A stretch of 42,561 nucleotides of DNA from an uncultured Eubacteriales bacterium (lineage in GTDB: Bacteria > Bacillota > Clostridia > Oscillospirales > Oscillospiraceae): assembly GCA_900321275.1 (NCBI GenBank), contig ONVI01000015.1, positions 1-42,561 of the forward strand. Direction: 5' to 3'. Position 1 is the stretch's first letter. Each line of letters starts with the position of its first letter. Below, piece after piece: positions 30,686 to 38,946 of the stretch. Under the pieces are notes generated by a model, which was not told the origin of the DNA, made no database searches, and saw only the letters and a program-made list of their open reading frames with translations. Both the position numbers and the translations under genes were made by a program.

Positions 30686-32248
30686 TTAGTCTTCCAGCGT
30701 GTAGGGCTTGATCTTGCGGATGACGTCGAGGATGGTGCCGTCGCGGGCTTCCAGAACGGCCACAACCTCGTCCTCCCACTGGAGGTCGTCGGGTCTGCCG
30801 ACCATGCTGTAGGCTTTCTCCTTGAGCTCTTCGATGGGGACATGCTTGATGCCCGCGGCGTCCAGGCACTCAATGAGGTCGGGGCGCAGGGGATTGACCG
30901 CGATGCCGTAGTCGGTGACGAGAACGTCCACACAGTCGCCGGGGGTGGTGACGGTGACGACATGCTCGCACACGGTCGCCATGCGGCCGCGGATGAGCGG
31001 GGTGACGATGACGCAGACCTTGGAGCCGGCCGCGGTGTCGGGGTGTCCGCCGGGGGCGCCGCGGAGGATGCCGTCGGAGCCGGTGAGGACGTTGACGTTG
31101 AAGCCGGTGTCGATCTCAAGGGCGGCGAGAACCACGAAGTCCAGCTTGTTGACGAACGCGCCCTTGTTGGCGGGGTTCGCATACTGGCTGGCGCTCATCT
31201 CAAAGTGGTTCGGGGTCTGGTTGATGGAGTTGACGGCGTCCAGGTCGAAGTCCTGCACGTCGATGACCTTGCCGACCTTGCCCTTCTTCAGCATCTCGAC
31301 CATGGGGCCGCAGATGCCGCCGATGGCCCAGCCCATCTTGATGCCGCGCTCGTCCATATACTTTTCGAGGAAGAGGTTGGCTGCCAGCGACGGGCCGCCG
31401 ACGCCGGTCTGGAAGGAGAAGCCGTCTTTGAAGTACGGGGTGGAGGCGATGACCTTCGCCACATTCTCCGCCATCATCAGATCGCGCGGGTTCTGGCTGA
31501 TGCGCGCGGCGGCGGAGGCGATCTTCTTCGGGTTGCCGATGGAGTCAACGACCACAACGGCGTCCACGTCGATGGCCTCAACGGAGGCGGGCATGTTCGG
31601 GAAGTCCACGAGGCAGTCGGTCACGACGACGACATGGTCGGCGTATTTGGCGTCGGTCATGGCGTAGCCCATGGAGCCGCAGTTGGACTTGCCGCCGATG
31701 CCGCGGCAGTTGCCCACGCAGTCGCTGGTGGGCGCTGCGATGAAGGCAATGTCGATGTGCACCTCGCCGGCCTCAATGGCGCGGGGACGGCCGCCGTGGC
31801 TGCGGATGATGGCGCGGGTCTTGAGCTTGCCCTTGGAGACAACCTCACCCATTCTGCCGCGAATGCCGCTGGTCTGGATGCCGACGACCTTGCCCTGCTC
31901 GATGTAATCGGCAATGGGGTCGTGGGCGGAACCGAGGGAGGACGCCGCGATGGTCAGATCCTCCAGGCCCAGCTCTTCGATGGCGGCCTTCATGACCATA
32001 TTGACCACAAAGTCGCCGTCGCGCAGGTGGTGGTGGAAGCTGAAGGTCATGCCGCTCTTCGCGCCGCACTGCTTCAGGGCCTCGGCGAGGCTCTCGACGA
32101 GCTTGCTCTCCTGTGGCTTCTCATAGCGCCGGGTTTTCGGGGACGCCTTCTGGATGTACTTGCCATCCATATAATTCTTTCCCTGATAGACTTCCTTGCC
32201 GTTAGAAAGCAGGAAATCGGGAATCTCTCTGCCTACTGCGTTTTTCAT
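30686..32248 (-). CDS. citF: Citrate lyase alpha subunit (citrate:acetyl-ACP transferase)
   Basis: 520 residues, usual CitF length. Exchanges acetyl on the carrier protein for citrate, forming citryl-ACP. CoA-transferase-like fold with family sequences SFHHHLRDGD, IQTSGIRGRMGE, GGRPRAIEAGEVHIDIAFIA, FSFQTGVGGPSLA and SDGILRGAPGGHPDTAAG. ATG 32248 is preferred to an upstream in-frame start because GGGAGGG precedes it and it overlaps the citE stop by 4 bp. Third gene of the citDEF unit. Confidence 0.96.
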   Translation of the reverse strand: MKNAVGREIPDFLLSNGKEVYQGKNYMDGKYIQKASPKTRRYEKPQESKLVESLAEALKQCGAKSGMTFSFHHHLRDGDFVVNMVMKAAIEELGLEDLTIAASSLGSAHDPIADYIEQGKVVGIQTSGIRGRMGEVVSKGKLKTRAIIRSHGGRPRAIEAGEVHIDIAFIAAPTSDCVGNCRGIGGKSNCGSMGYAMTDAKYADHVVVVTDCLVDFPNMPASVEAIDVDAVVVVDSIGNPKKIASAAARISQNPRDLMMAENVAKVIASTPYFKDGFSFQTGVGGPSLAANLFLEKYMDERGIKMGWAIGGICGPMVEMLKKGKVGKVIDVQDFDLDAVNSINQTPNHFEMSASQYANPANKGAFVNKLDFVVLAALEIDTGFNVNVLTGSDGILRGAPGGHPDTAAGSKVCVIVTPLIRGRMATVCEHVVTVTTPGDCVDVLVTDYGIAVNPLRPDLIECLDAAGIKHVPIEELKEKAYSMVGRPDDLQWEDEVVAVLEARDGTILDVIRKIKPYTLED

Positions 32249-33159
32249 ACCAGATCTCCCTCCCAAAGTCCGCAGGCGCGGGCAAGTTTCAGAGTTCTCT
32301 CAGCGCCGGGAATAAACGCGATGTCGATCATCTTGCCGTCGACGGTAAAGACGCCGACGCCCGCGGCACTCTGCTCGCGGTAGGCGCGGACGATCTTCTC
32401 GGCCTGGATGATCTCCTTCTCGGTCGGAGCAAAGACCTCATGCACGAAGCGGATCTGCTTGGGGTTAATCAGGCTCTTGCCGTCGAAGCCCATGGCCTTG
32501 TTCTGCAGAACCTCGGCTTCGAAGCCTTCCTGATCGTCGAGGTTGGTGAACACGGTGTCAAAGCACTGGATGCCGGCGGCACGGGCCGCGATCAGCATCT
32601 GGCCGCGCGCGACGACCATATCAATGCCGTCGCGGGTGGGCTTGGTCTGCATGCACTTGCGGAAGTCGCCGCCGGAGATGGCCACGCCGAACATACGGGG
32701 AGAGGCGGCGCAGATCTCATAGGCGTTCAGAATGCCCTTGGGGCTTTCGAGGGCGGCCATCAGAAGGGTGCGGCCCTTCTCGACGCCGAACTCTTCCTCG
32801 GCGGCTTCGACGGCCTTCTCGACCGTCAGCACGTCCTGCGCGCTCTCGCACTTGGCGATGCGGATGCCGTCGGCCCCGCCCGCGACGCAGACGCGGATAT
32901 CCTCCTGCCAGTGGGGGGTGTCAAGACCGTTGATACGGACGATGACCTCGGTATCGCCGTAGTCGATGGTTTTCAGCGCGTGATAGAGGGAGAAGCGGGC
33001 CGCGTCCTTCTGGTTCTCGGCGACCGCGTCCTCCAGGTCGAGCATGATGCTGTCGCAGCCGTAAATGTAAGCGTCTTTAATAAGTCCGGGCTTCTGCGCG
33101 TTCATGAACATCATGGTGCGGCGCAGGCGGAAGCGCTCAGGTCTGGGACGAGGAATCAT
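32245..33159 (-). CDS. citE: Citrate lyase beta subunit (citryl-ACP lyase)
   Basis: 304 residues. Splits citryl-ACP into oxaloacetate and acetyl-ACP, Mg2+-dependent. HpcH/CitE fold: RRTMMFMNAQKPGLIKDAYI at the start, DSIMLDLEDAV (metal-binding Glu/Asp), EVIVRINGLDTP, IRIAKCE, ALESPKGILNAYEI and GKSLINPKQI. ATG 33159 with GGGGAGG is the chosen start; the longer reading runs back into citD. Overlaps of 4 bp at both ends show tight translational coupling. Confidence 0.96.
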   Translation of the reverse strand: MIPRPRPERFRLRRTMMFMNAQKPGLIKDAYIYGCDSIMLDLEDAVAENQKDAARFSLYHALKTIDYGDTEVIVRINGLDTPHWQEDIRVCVAGGADGIRIAKCESAQDVLTVEKAVEAAEEEFGVEKGRTLLMAALESPKGILNAYEICAASPRMFGVAISGGDFRKCMQTKPTRDGIDMVVARGQMLIAARAAGIQCFDTVFTNLDDQEGFEAEVLQNKAMGFDGKSLINPKQIRFVHEVFAPTEKEIIQAEKIVRAYREQSAAGVGVFTVDGKMIDIAFIPGAERTLKLARACGLWEGDLV

Positions 33160-33458
33160 CTGATCGCACCTCCCCAGGGAATATTTTCTGCGGACTGGCC
33201 GCAGCTGCGGAAGACCGCGCATTCCACGCGGGCTTTGATGGTGCAGTCCAGCGCGCCCTTGTCCACAACGGCGACGCGGGCATTTTCAACGCCGAGGCGT
33301 TCCAGGGTTTCGAGAACGGTGGCCTTGATCTGACGGCCGTACTGATTCATGACGCTGCTCTCAAGCGTAAGCTCGATCCCGCCTTCGCCCGGCTCTACCA
33401 TGACCTGGGCGTCGCTGGATTCGAGGGTCCCCGCCATCGCGGGTTTCAGAATCTCCAT
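33156..33458 (-). CDS. citD: Citrate lyase acyl carrier protein (gamma subunit)
   Basis: 100 residues. Carries the phosphoribosyl-dephospho-CoA prosthetic group on Ser14 in AGTLESSD, the conserved attachment site, and shuttles acetyl and citryl groups between CitF and CitE. Family end RARVECAVFRS matches. First gene of citDEF, with GAGGAGG before ATG 33458. The genes that make and activate the prosthetic group (citC, citX, citG) are not in the window and must lie elsewhere for the enzyme to work. Confidence 0.95.
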   Translation of the reverse strand: MEILKPAMAGTLESSDAQVMVEPGEGGIELTLESSVMNQYGRQIKATVLETLERLGVENARVAVVDKGALDCTIKARVECAVFRSCGQSAENIPWGGAIR

Positions 33459-33565
33459 GTCTTCTCAATCCTCCTCGCAAAATATTAATGAAAACAGGCT
33501 TTCGCGATGTTAAGATTTTACCATTCCATCGTCCTGCGCGCAAATGCCTTTTTGCCGCAATTGCC

Positions 33566-33593
33566 ATAATACGAAGCTTATATTGCTTGACAA
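33566..33593 (-). promoter_or_regulatory. Promoter of citDEF
   Basis: Minus strand: -35 TTGTCA (33593-33588), 16-bp spacer, -10 TATTAT (33571-33566), with a leader of about 100 bases. Its -35 overlaps that of the divergent LysR promoter. Confidence 0.65.
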
Positions 33594-33596
33594 GCA
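33584..33596. promoter_or_regulatory. LysR-type T-N11-A operator
   Basis: TGCTTGACAAGCA: 6-bp arms around a central A, fitting the T-N11-A LysR box. It covers the -35 elements of both divergent promoters. Confidence 0.65.
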
Positions 33597-33616
33597 TAAT
33601 TAACACATTATATAAT
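33587..33616 (+). promoter_or_regulatory. Promoter of the LysR regulator gene
   Basis: -35 TTGACA (33587-33592), 18-bp spacer, -10 TATAAT (33611-33616); about 60 bases before the ATG at 33682. Confidence 0.7.
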
Positions 33617-33681
33617 CATAAATAGAAGCCTATGGTTATTCACAGAACAGTCAAAAAATGCCCGGCAGGGGGGAAAAGCTT

Positions 33682-34593
33682 ATGAACCTGAAGCAGGCCC
33701 TTTATATCCAGACGATCGCGCGGGAGGGAAACATTACCGCGGCTGCCAAAAAACTCTACGTCAGCCAGCCATCACTCAGCCAGATGGTGCGCCAGGTGGA
33801 GAACGAATACGGCGTCACGCTCTTTGATCGCACGGTCTCCCCACTCCGCCTGACCTATGCGGGGGAGAAGTACCTCCAGGCCGCGAAAACCATGCTGGCC
33901 GCCAATGAGCGCCTGGAAAACGAGCTGCGGGAGATCCGCCAGGAAAACAGCGGTCTGCTGCGTCTCGGTATCAGCGTGCAGCGTGCCATCCAGATCCTGC
34001 CGGTGGCGCTGCCCTGGTTTACCATGCAGTATCCGAAGGTCTCCATTGACCTGCGTGAGGAAGGCAGCGCAAGGCTCGAACAGCTTCTGGAGGACGGGGA
34101 GATCGACCTTGCCCTCGCCGCCATTGAGTCGGTCAGCCCCTCGCTGTCCTACACCCTTATTGAGAAGGAGGTCGTCGGTGTCCTGGCAGGTAAGGGCGCG
34201 GCCATCGCACAGCAGCTCCCGCCCGGAACGCCCATCTCCCTCAGCATGATCCGGGAGGACGCCTTTGTCTCTCTCAAGCCCGGCCACAGCGTCCGGGTGG
34301 TGCAGGACGCGCTCTTTCACGAAAGCGGCATGAAGCCGCAGATTCTGCTGGAAACGGACTCGCTGGAGGTTGCCAAGCGTGTGGCGGTGCAGGCGGGGGC
34401 GTGCATGCTCTGCTCGGACATCTTCGTGGACGACTACGCCCGGCGCGGCGGTGTTTTTTATCCGCTCATGGATTACGAGAACAGGCGCCATCTCTACGCC
34501 TGCTGGCGCAAGGGCGAAAAGCTTCCGCGCTACGCCGAGGGCTTTATCCAGATCGTCAGCAGAATACTCGACAAAAATACCGCCAGATTATAG
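33682..34593 (+). CDS. LysR-family transcriptional regulator (probable citrate regulator)
   Basis: 303 residues. N-terminal winged HTH (1-60: LKQALYIQTIAREGNITAAA, SQPSLSQMVRQVENEYGVTLFDR) followed by a LysR substrate-binding domain. ATG 33682 follows AGGGGGGAAAA. Divergent from citDEF across a 220-bp gap with overlapping promoters and a T-N11-A box, the standard arrangement for a LysR regulator that controls the divergent operon and itself. The co-inducer is inferred to be citrate or a related acid; this is context only. Confidence 0.92.
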   Translation: MNLKQALYIQTIAREGNITAAAKKLYVSQPSLSQMVRQVENEYGVTLFDRTVSPLRLTYAGEKYLQAAKTMLAANERLENELREIRQENSGLLRLGISVQRAIQILPVALPWFTMQYPKVSIDLREEGSARLEQLLEDGEIDLALAAIESVSPSLSYTLIEKEVVGVLAGKGAAIAQQLPPGTPISLSMIREDAFVSLKPGHSVRVVQDALFHESGMKPQILLETDSLEVAKRVAVQAGACMLCSDIFVDDYARRGGVFYPLMDYENRRHLYACWRKGEKLPRYAEGFIQIVSRILDKNTARL

Positions 34594-34606
34594 GGCGCTT
34601 CGTCAA

Positions 34607-34635
34607 TTGACAAAGAATGAGGTCGGAAGTAAACT
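34607..34635 (+). promoter_or_regulatory. Probable promoter of the GH31-GPH operon
   Basis: -35 TTGACA (34607-34612), 17-bp spacer, -10 TAAACT (34630-34635); leader of about 90 bases. Confidence 0.5.
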
Positions 34636-34729
34636 TAAAAAATAAGATGTTTCTTTCATCATAGTACACGATAGAAGTGCCATTCTGAGCGCAGCGAAGG
34701 ATGACACAGATACGAAAGGGGAAGATGAT

Positions 34730-36715
34730 TTGCAAATCACCCGCAGCACAGACGGAAGCTGGGCGCTCACCATGGGCGCCGAAACCCTGCTGACCGGGTC
34801 GGCGGAAAAGCCCTTTGCTTTGGCGCTCCGGCGGGAAAAGCACAGAACCGCCAACCGCGGCGTCGTAAAGACGGAGATTGTGGAGCTGGAGCGCGTTCCG
34901 CTTTCGGATTTCCGGCAGGAAAAGGATGGGACGCTGCTGTTTTCCGGGGAAGGACACACCCTGCGCGCGGCCGCGCGTCAGATCTCCGGCGGCGCCGAAT
35001 TCACATTCGAGGGCGAAGCAGGCTGGTCATACGAGTTTCAAATTCCCGCGAAGGCGGACGAGGCCGTCTTCGGCGGGGGCGAGCAGTACCGCAAGACGAA
35101 CCTGCGCGGGGAAATGGTGGTCAACTTCGTCTCCGAGCATATCAAGGCATCCACGATCATGGAGAAAGCCCTGCTGCATGAGAAGCTGTACCGGGTCAAG
35201 GAGCACCGCGAGATCGGCAGCTATGCCCCCATGCCCGTGTTCGTCACCGACAGACGGCGCATGATCCTCTTTGACACCACCATTGACGGCCACGCGGATT
35301 TTGGCGGCAGGGACTGCTTCCGCTTTCAGTTTGACGCCTGCCCGAAGCGCCTGCTGCTGTTGAAGGCCGCAAGCTATGAAGGGCTCGCGGGGCTTTTGAA
35401 TAACCAAATTCCGAATCGCCAGTACCTGCCCGCCTGGTGCACGGAGGGCATGATCCTCGGTGTCCAGGGCGGGACGCAGACGGTGCTGGACAAGACCTTC
35501 GCCATGCTGGACGCGGGCGCGAAAATCTGCGGCGTATGGAGCCAGGACTGGTCCGGCGAGAAGCGCACCGTCATGGGCAAGCAGGTCTGGTGGAACTGGG
35601 AGGTTGACGAAAAGCTCTATCCGGGACTCAAAGACGCGATCCAAAAGCTCAACGCGCGGGGCGTGAAGTTCCTGGCCTACATCAACCCCTACCTTGTCAA
35701 GGGCGGGAAGCTGTATAAAGAATGCAAAAAGAAGGGCTGGCTCATTACGAAAAAGGACGGCAGCGTATACCACATCAAGTCCACCACCTTCGACGCGGGC
35801 ATGCTCGACCTCACGAACCCCGACGCGGTGAAGTTTATCAAGGAGACGCTGATCGGGAAAAACATGCTCGACCTCGGCGTGTCCGGCTGGATGGCGGACT
35901 TCGGCGAATATCTCCCGGTAGACTGCGTCCTCCACGACGGCGACCCGGCGGAGCTGCACAACGCGTGGCCCGTTCTATGGGCGAAGATCAACCGAGAGGC
36001 CATTGAGGAATACGGCGCGAAGGAAGTCCTGTTCTTCACCCGCTCCGGCTATCTCGGGATTCAGAGCTATGCCCCCTTCCTCTGGAACGGGGATCAGCAC
36101 ACGGATTATACAAAGGATTACGGCATGCCCTGCGTCATGCCCGCAAGCTTCTCCCTGGGCTTTTCGGGCGTTACGATGGTGCACTGCGATATCGGCGGCT
36201 TCTTCTCCTTCGGCAAAATGAAGCGGGATGCGGAGCTGTTCACCCGCTGGATGGAGATGGGAACCTTCTCCCTGCTCATGCGCAGCCATGAGTCGATCCG
36301 CCCCTGGGCAAACGCCCAGTTCGACGCGGCGGGGGTCAGGGAACATACCGTGCGCCTGACGAAGGTCCACGCGGCGCTTGCGCCCTATATCAGGCATATC
36401 GCGGCGGACGCGGAGAAAGGCGTCCCCGCCCTGCGGCCCGATTTCTGGTACGCAGAGAACTTCGGCGAGAGCCGGGAGCCCTACGCCTACTTTTTGGGCA
36501 GCGAGCTGTTTGTCTGCCCCGTGATCCGAAAGGGCGCAAAACGCCAAAAGGTTTTTCTCCCGGAAGGGGAGTGGGCGCACCTGTGGAGCGGCAGAGTATA
36601 CAAAGGCGGGCGCCGAACTGTCGTCGACGCGCCGCTCGGATATCCCCCGGTGTTCTATCGCGCGGACAGCGATTATGCCGCATTGTTCCGGGGCATCGCA
36701 GAGATTGAAAAATAA
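34730..36715 (+). CDS. Glycoside hydrolase family 31, YihQ (sulfoquinovosidase)-like
   Basis: 661-residue retaining alpha-glycosidase without signal peptide, so cytoplasmic. Nucleophile region GWMADFGEYLPVD with Asp390, acid/base candidate Asp455 in WNGDQ, and LGFSGVTMVHCDIGG follow the YihQ branch of GH31 rather than ordinary alpha-glucosidases. E. coli YihQ releases sulfoquinovose from its glycosides. In the substrate pocket the segment KQVWWNW (284-290) may place Gln where YihQ has the sulfonate-binding Arg, so the substrate may differ. The start appears to be TTG 34730, with AAAGGGG seven bases upstream and no in-frame ATG nearby. It is followed 22 bp later by a GPH transporter, the family that also accompanies yihQ. 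Confidence 0.85.
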   Translation: MQITRSTDGSWALTMGAETLLTGSAEKPFALALRREKHRTANRGVVKTEIVELERVPLSDFRQEKDGTLLFSGEGHTLRAAARQISGGAEFTFEGEAGWSYEFQIPAKADEAVFGGGEQYRKTNLRGEMVVNFVSEHIKASTIMEKALLHEKLYRVKEHREIGSYAPMPVFVTDRRRMILFDTTIDGHADFGGRDCFRFQFDACPKRLLLLKAASYEGLAGLLNNQIPNRQYLPAWCTEGMILGVQGGTQTVLDKTFAMLDAGAKICGVWSQDWSGEKRTVMGKQVWWNWEVDEKLYPGLKDAIQKLNARGVKFLAYINPYLVKGGKLYKECKKKGWLITKKDGSVYHIKSTTFDAGMLDLTNPDAVKFIKETLIGKNMLDLGVSGWMADFGEYLPVDCVLHDGDPAELHNAWPVLWAKINREAIEEYGAKEVLFFTRSGYLGIQSYAPFLWNGDQHTDYTKDYGMPCVMPASFSLGFSGVTMVHCDIGGFFSFGKMKRDAELFTRWMEMGTFSLLMRSHESIRPWANAQFDAAGVREHTVRLTKVHAALAPYIRHIAADAEKGVPALRPDFWYAENFGESREPYAYFLGSELFVCPVIRKGAKRQKVFLPEGEWAHLWSGRVYKGGRRTVVDAPLGYPPVFYRADSDYAALFRGIAEIEK

Positions 36716-36737
36716 GTAAGAAAGAGAGAATACGGAT

Positions 36738-38159
36738 ATGGACAACTCCTACATCTCCCGCACGAGCGGCATCAAGGCCAGAGACAAAATCGGCTATGCC
36801 ATGGGCGATCTGGCCTCCTGCCTCGTCTTCGGCCTGACACAGAGCGTCCTGAACAAGTATTACACCGACGTTCTGGAGATCAGCGTCCTGAGCGTCATGG
36901 TCATGACCATCATCGCGAGAATCTGGGATGCGGTCAACGATCCCATCTGGGGCCGCATCATCGACGGGGCAAAGAAATACCCCGACGGGCGCTACCGCCA
37001 CTGGATCAAGGTTTTCGCCGTGCCGACGGCGCTGGCGGCGGTACTTATGTTCGCCGATGTGCGGGGCTTTTCCTCCGGTGCGCGGGTAGCGTGGATCTAT
37101 TTCAGCTACATCCTCTTCGGCATGCTCTATACCTGCATCAATATCCCCTACGGCTCCCTGGCGCAGGTCATCACTTCGGACGATAAGGAGCGCTCGTCCC
37201 TGTCCGTGTTCCGCTCCATCGGCTCTACCTTCGGCGCCCTGCCCGCGATGGTGCTGGCCTCCGTCTGCTATGCAAAACTGGCCGACGACAGAAAGGTCAT
37301 GGACTTTAACCGCGTCTTCATCGGCGCCTGTGTCATCGCCGCCCTGAGCGTCCTGTTCTATTTCCTCTGCTACAAGTGGAGCAAGGAGCGCGTGGATACC
37401 GAGCCTGCGCCCCGTGAGAAGGGGCAGACCGCGAAGGTCATCAAGACCCTGCTGCACAGCCGTCCCTTCATGGCCGTCAGCATCGCGAGTATGCTTTTCC
37501 TGGCGGCCCAGATGTTCGGCCAGGGCTACAACACCTATCTGTTCCATCATTACTTCAACAAGCCGGGGCTGACCATGCTGCCCACGGTGTTCCAGTACCT
37601 GCCGGTCGCGGTCGTCATGTTCTTTGCCACAAAGCTCGGCAACAAATACGGGCGGCGCGAGGTCTGTTCCCTCGGCATCCTGCTGGCGGCGATCTTCTAT
37701 ATTGCGCTGTTCGTGCTGGCGCTCTTCGGCATTACCCCGGTATGGCTCTATCTAGCGGCCTGCCTTGCCTCCGGTGTGGGTACCGCGTTTCTGTTCCTGC
37801 TGGTTTGGGTGCTCGCTACCGACGCCATCGACTACAACAAGGTCACCTACGGACTGAATGACGAGGCGACCTCCTACGCCTTCTACTCCTTCATGCGCAA
37901 GCTGGGCACCACCGTCGCCACGATCCTCATCAACGTCCCCCTGCTGCGTATCGGCTACAGCGGCAGCGAGCTGAGAACCGAGGGGCTGAGCGCGGAGGCT
38001 CTCAAGAGCATGTACAACTTCTCGGTCATGATCCCGGCTGTCCTCTTCCTGCTGGTCTATCTCACGCTGCGCTTCATGTACCCGCTGTCCAAGAAGCGCG
38101 TGGAGCAGCTGCAGGTGCAGAAGGAGGCCATGATGCGCGCCCAGAGCAAAGAGAGGTAA
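36738..38159 (+). CDS. GPH (MelB-type) sugar/cation symporter
   Basis: 473 residues, about 12 membrane segments. Glycoside-pentoside-hexuronide:cation symporter family, marked by GYAMGDLASCLVFGL at the N-terminus, the cation-site region WDAVNDPIWGRIIDGAK and PYGSLAQVITSDDKERSSL. Imports a sugar or glycoside with Na+ or H+. Directly downstream of the GH31 enzyme, so the pair probably imports and hydrolyses an alpha-glycoside; YihO and YihP of the sulfoquinovose locus belong to the same family. ATG 36738 follows AAGAAAGAGAG. Ends 10 bp before the metallophosphoesterase. Confidence 0.93.
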   Translation: MDNSYISRTSGIKARDKIGYAMGDLASCLVFGLTQSVLNKYYTDVLEISVLSVMVMTIIARIWDAVNDPIWGRIIDGAKKYPDGRYRHWIKVFAVPTALAAVLMFADVRGFSSGARVAWIYFSYILFGMLYTCINIPYGSLAQVITSDDKERSSLSVFRSIGSTFGALPAMVLASVCYAKLADDRKVMDFNRVFIGACVIAALSVLFYFLCYKWSKERVDTEPAPREKGQTAKVIKTLLHSRPFMAVSIASMLFLAAQMFGQGYNTYLFHHYFNKPGLTMLPTVFQYLPVAVVMFFATKLGNKYGRREVCSLGILLAAIFYIALFVLALFGITPVWLYLAACLASGVGTAFLFLLVWVLATDAIDYNKVTYGLNDEATSYAFYSFMRKLGTTVATILINVPLLRIGYSGSELRTEGLSAEALKSMYNFSVMIPAVLFLLVYLTLRFMYPLSKKRVEQLQVQKEAMMRAQSKER

Positions 38160-38169
38160 GACAGAACCG

Positions 38170-38769
38170 ATGAGAATCCTCGCCGTTTCGGACGAAGAGT
38201 CCAAACGCTTCTTCAGCTGTTACAGACCCGGTGCGCTGGACGGCTTCGACCTGATCCTCTCCTGCGGCGATCTCCACCCGGAGTATCTGGAATTTCTGGT
38301 GACGATGTCCCACTGCCCGGTCCTCTACGTGCACGGCAATCACGACGACCGCTACAAACGGGAACCGGAGGGCTGCATCTGCGTGGACGACAAACTGTAT
38401 AACTGCCGGGGCCTGCGCATTGTGGGCCTCGGCGGGTCCTACCGTTACCGGGACGGAAAGTATATGTACACCGAGCGGGAGATGAAGGCCAGGCTCTTTC
38501 GGCTCGGCTGGCGCTTAAAGCGCAGCGGCGGCTTCGATATCCTGCTGACCCATGCCCCAATGTACGGTCTTAACGACCTGGACACGCTGGCGCACCGAGG
38601 CTTCAACTGCTTTCGGACGCTTCTTGACCGCTGGCAGCCGCGGTATTTTGTCCACGGCCACGTCCACCGCAACTACGGCATGAAGATCCCCCAACGCTGC
38701 ACCTACGGCAGCACGACGGTCATCAACGCCTACGAGTACTGCATTTTTGAGATTCCGGACGAAACATAG
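38170..38769 (+). CDS. Calcineurin-like metallophosphoesterase
   Basis: 199 residues with the metallophosphoesterase motif series: Asp8 (AVSDEES), GD at 33-34, GNHD at 56-59, His128 (THAP) and GHVH at 163-166. The first motif normally reads D-x-H; here it is D-E-E, so one metal-binding His is missing, which may alter the metal site. Substrate unknown. Third gene of the GH31-GPH unit by position (10-bp gap), though a functional link is not obvious. ATG 38170 follows a weak purine-rich site. Confidence 0.87.
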   Translation: MRILAVSDEESKRFFSCYRPGALDGFDLILSCGDLHPEYLEFLVTMSHCPVLYVHGNHDDRYKREPEGCICVDDKLYNCRGLRIVGLGGSYRYRDGKYMYTEREMKARLFRLGWRLKRSGGFDILLTHAPMYGLNDLDTLAHRGFNCFRTLLDRWQPRYFVHGHVHRNYGMKIPQRCTYGSTTVINAYEYCIFEIPDET

Positions 38770-38859
38770 TATAAGGCGAAGTTTGCTGCAGGTCGCGCTG
38801 CCTTCAAAACAGGCTGTCCGCTTTGATTCTAAAGAACTCTTAAACCGGGCCGGAACGGA

Positions 38860-38889
38860 TTGACAATTGATTTGGTTTATTATATTATG
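38860..38889 (+). promoter_or_regulatory. Promoter of the double-glycine LysM peptide gene
   Basis: -35 TTGACA (38860-38865), 18-bp spacer, -10 TATATT (38884-38889); leader of about 50 bases with AAAAGGAGA before the ATG. Confidence 0.7.
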
Positions 38890-38946
38890 TCGACAGCCAA
38901 AGGATGATAAATAAAAAATCAAACACAAGAAAAGGAGAATATAACA

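Noticed and set aside
30308-32383. A 691-residue open frame on the plus strand across citM and citF
   Set aside because: It is antisense to two clear genes; composition is biased (His, Asp, Gly, Ala) as expected for a mirror of GC-rich codons, and it has no recognisable domain or ribosome site.
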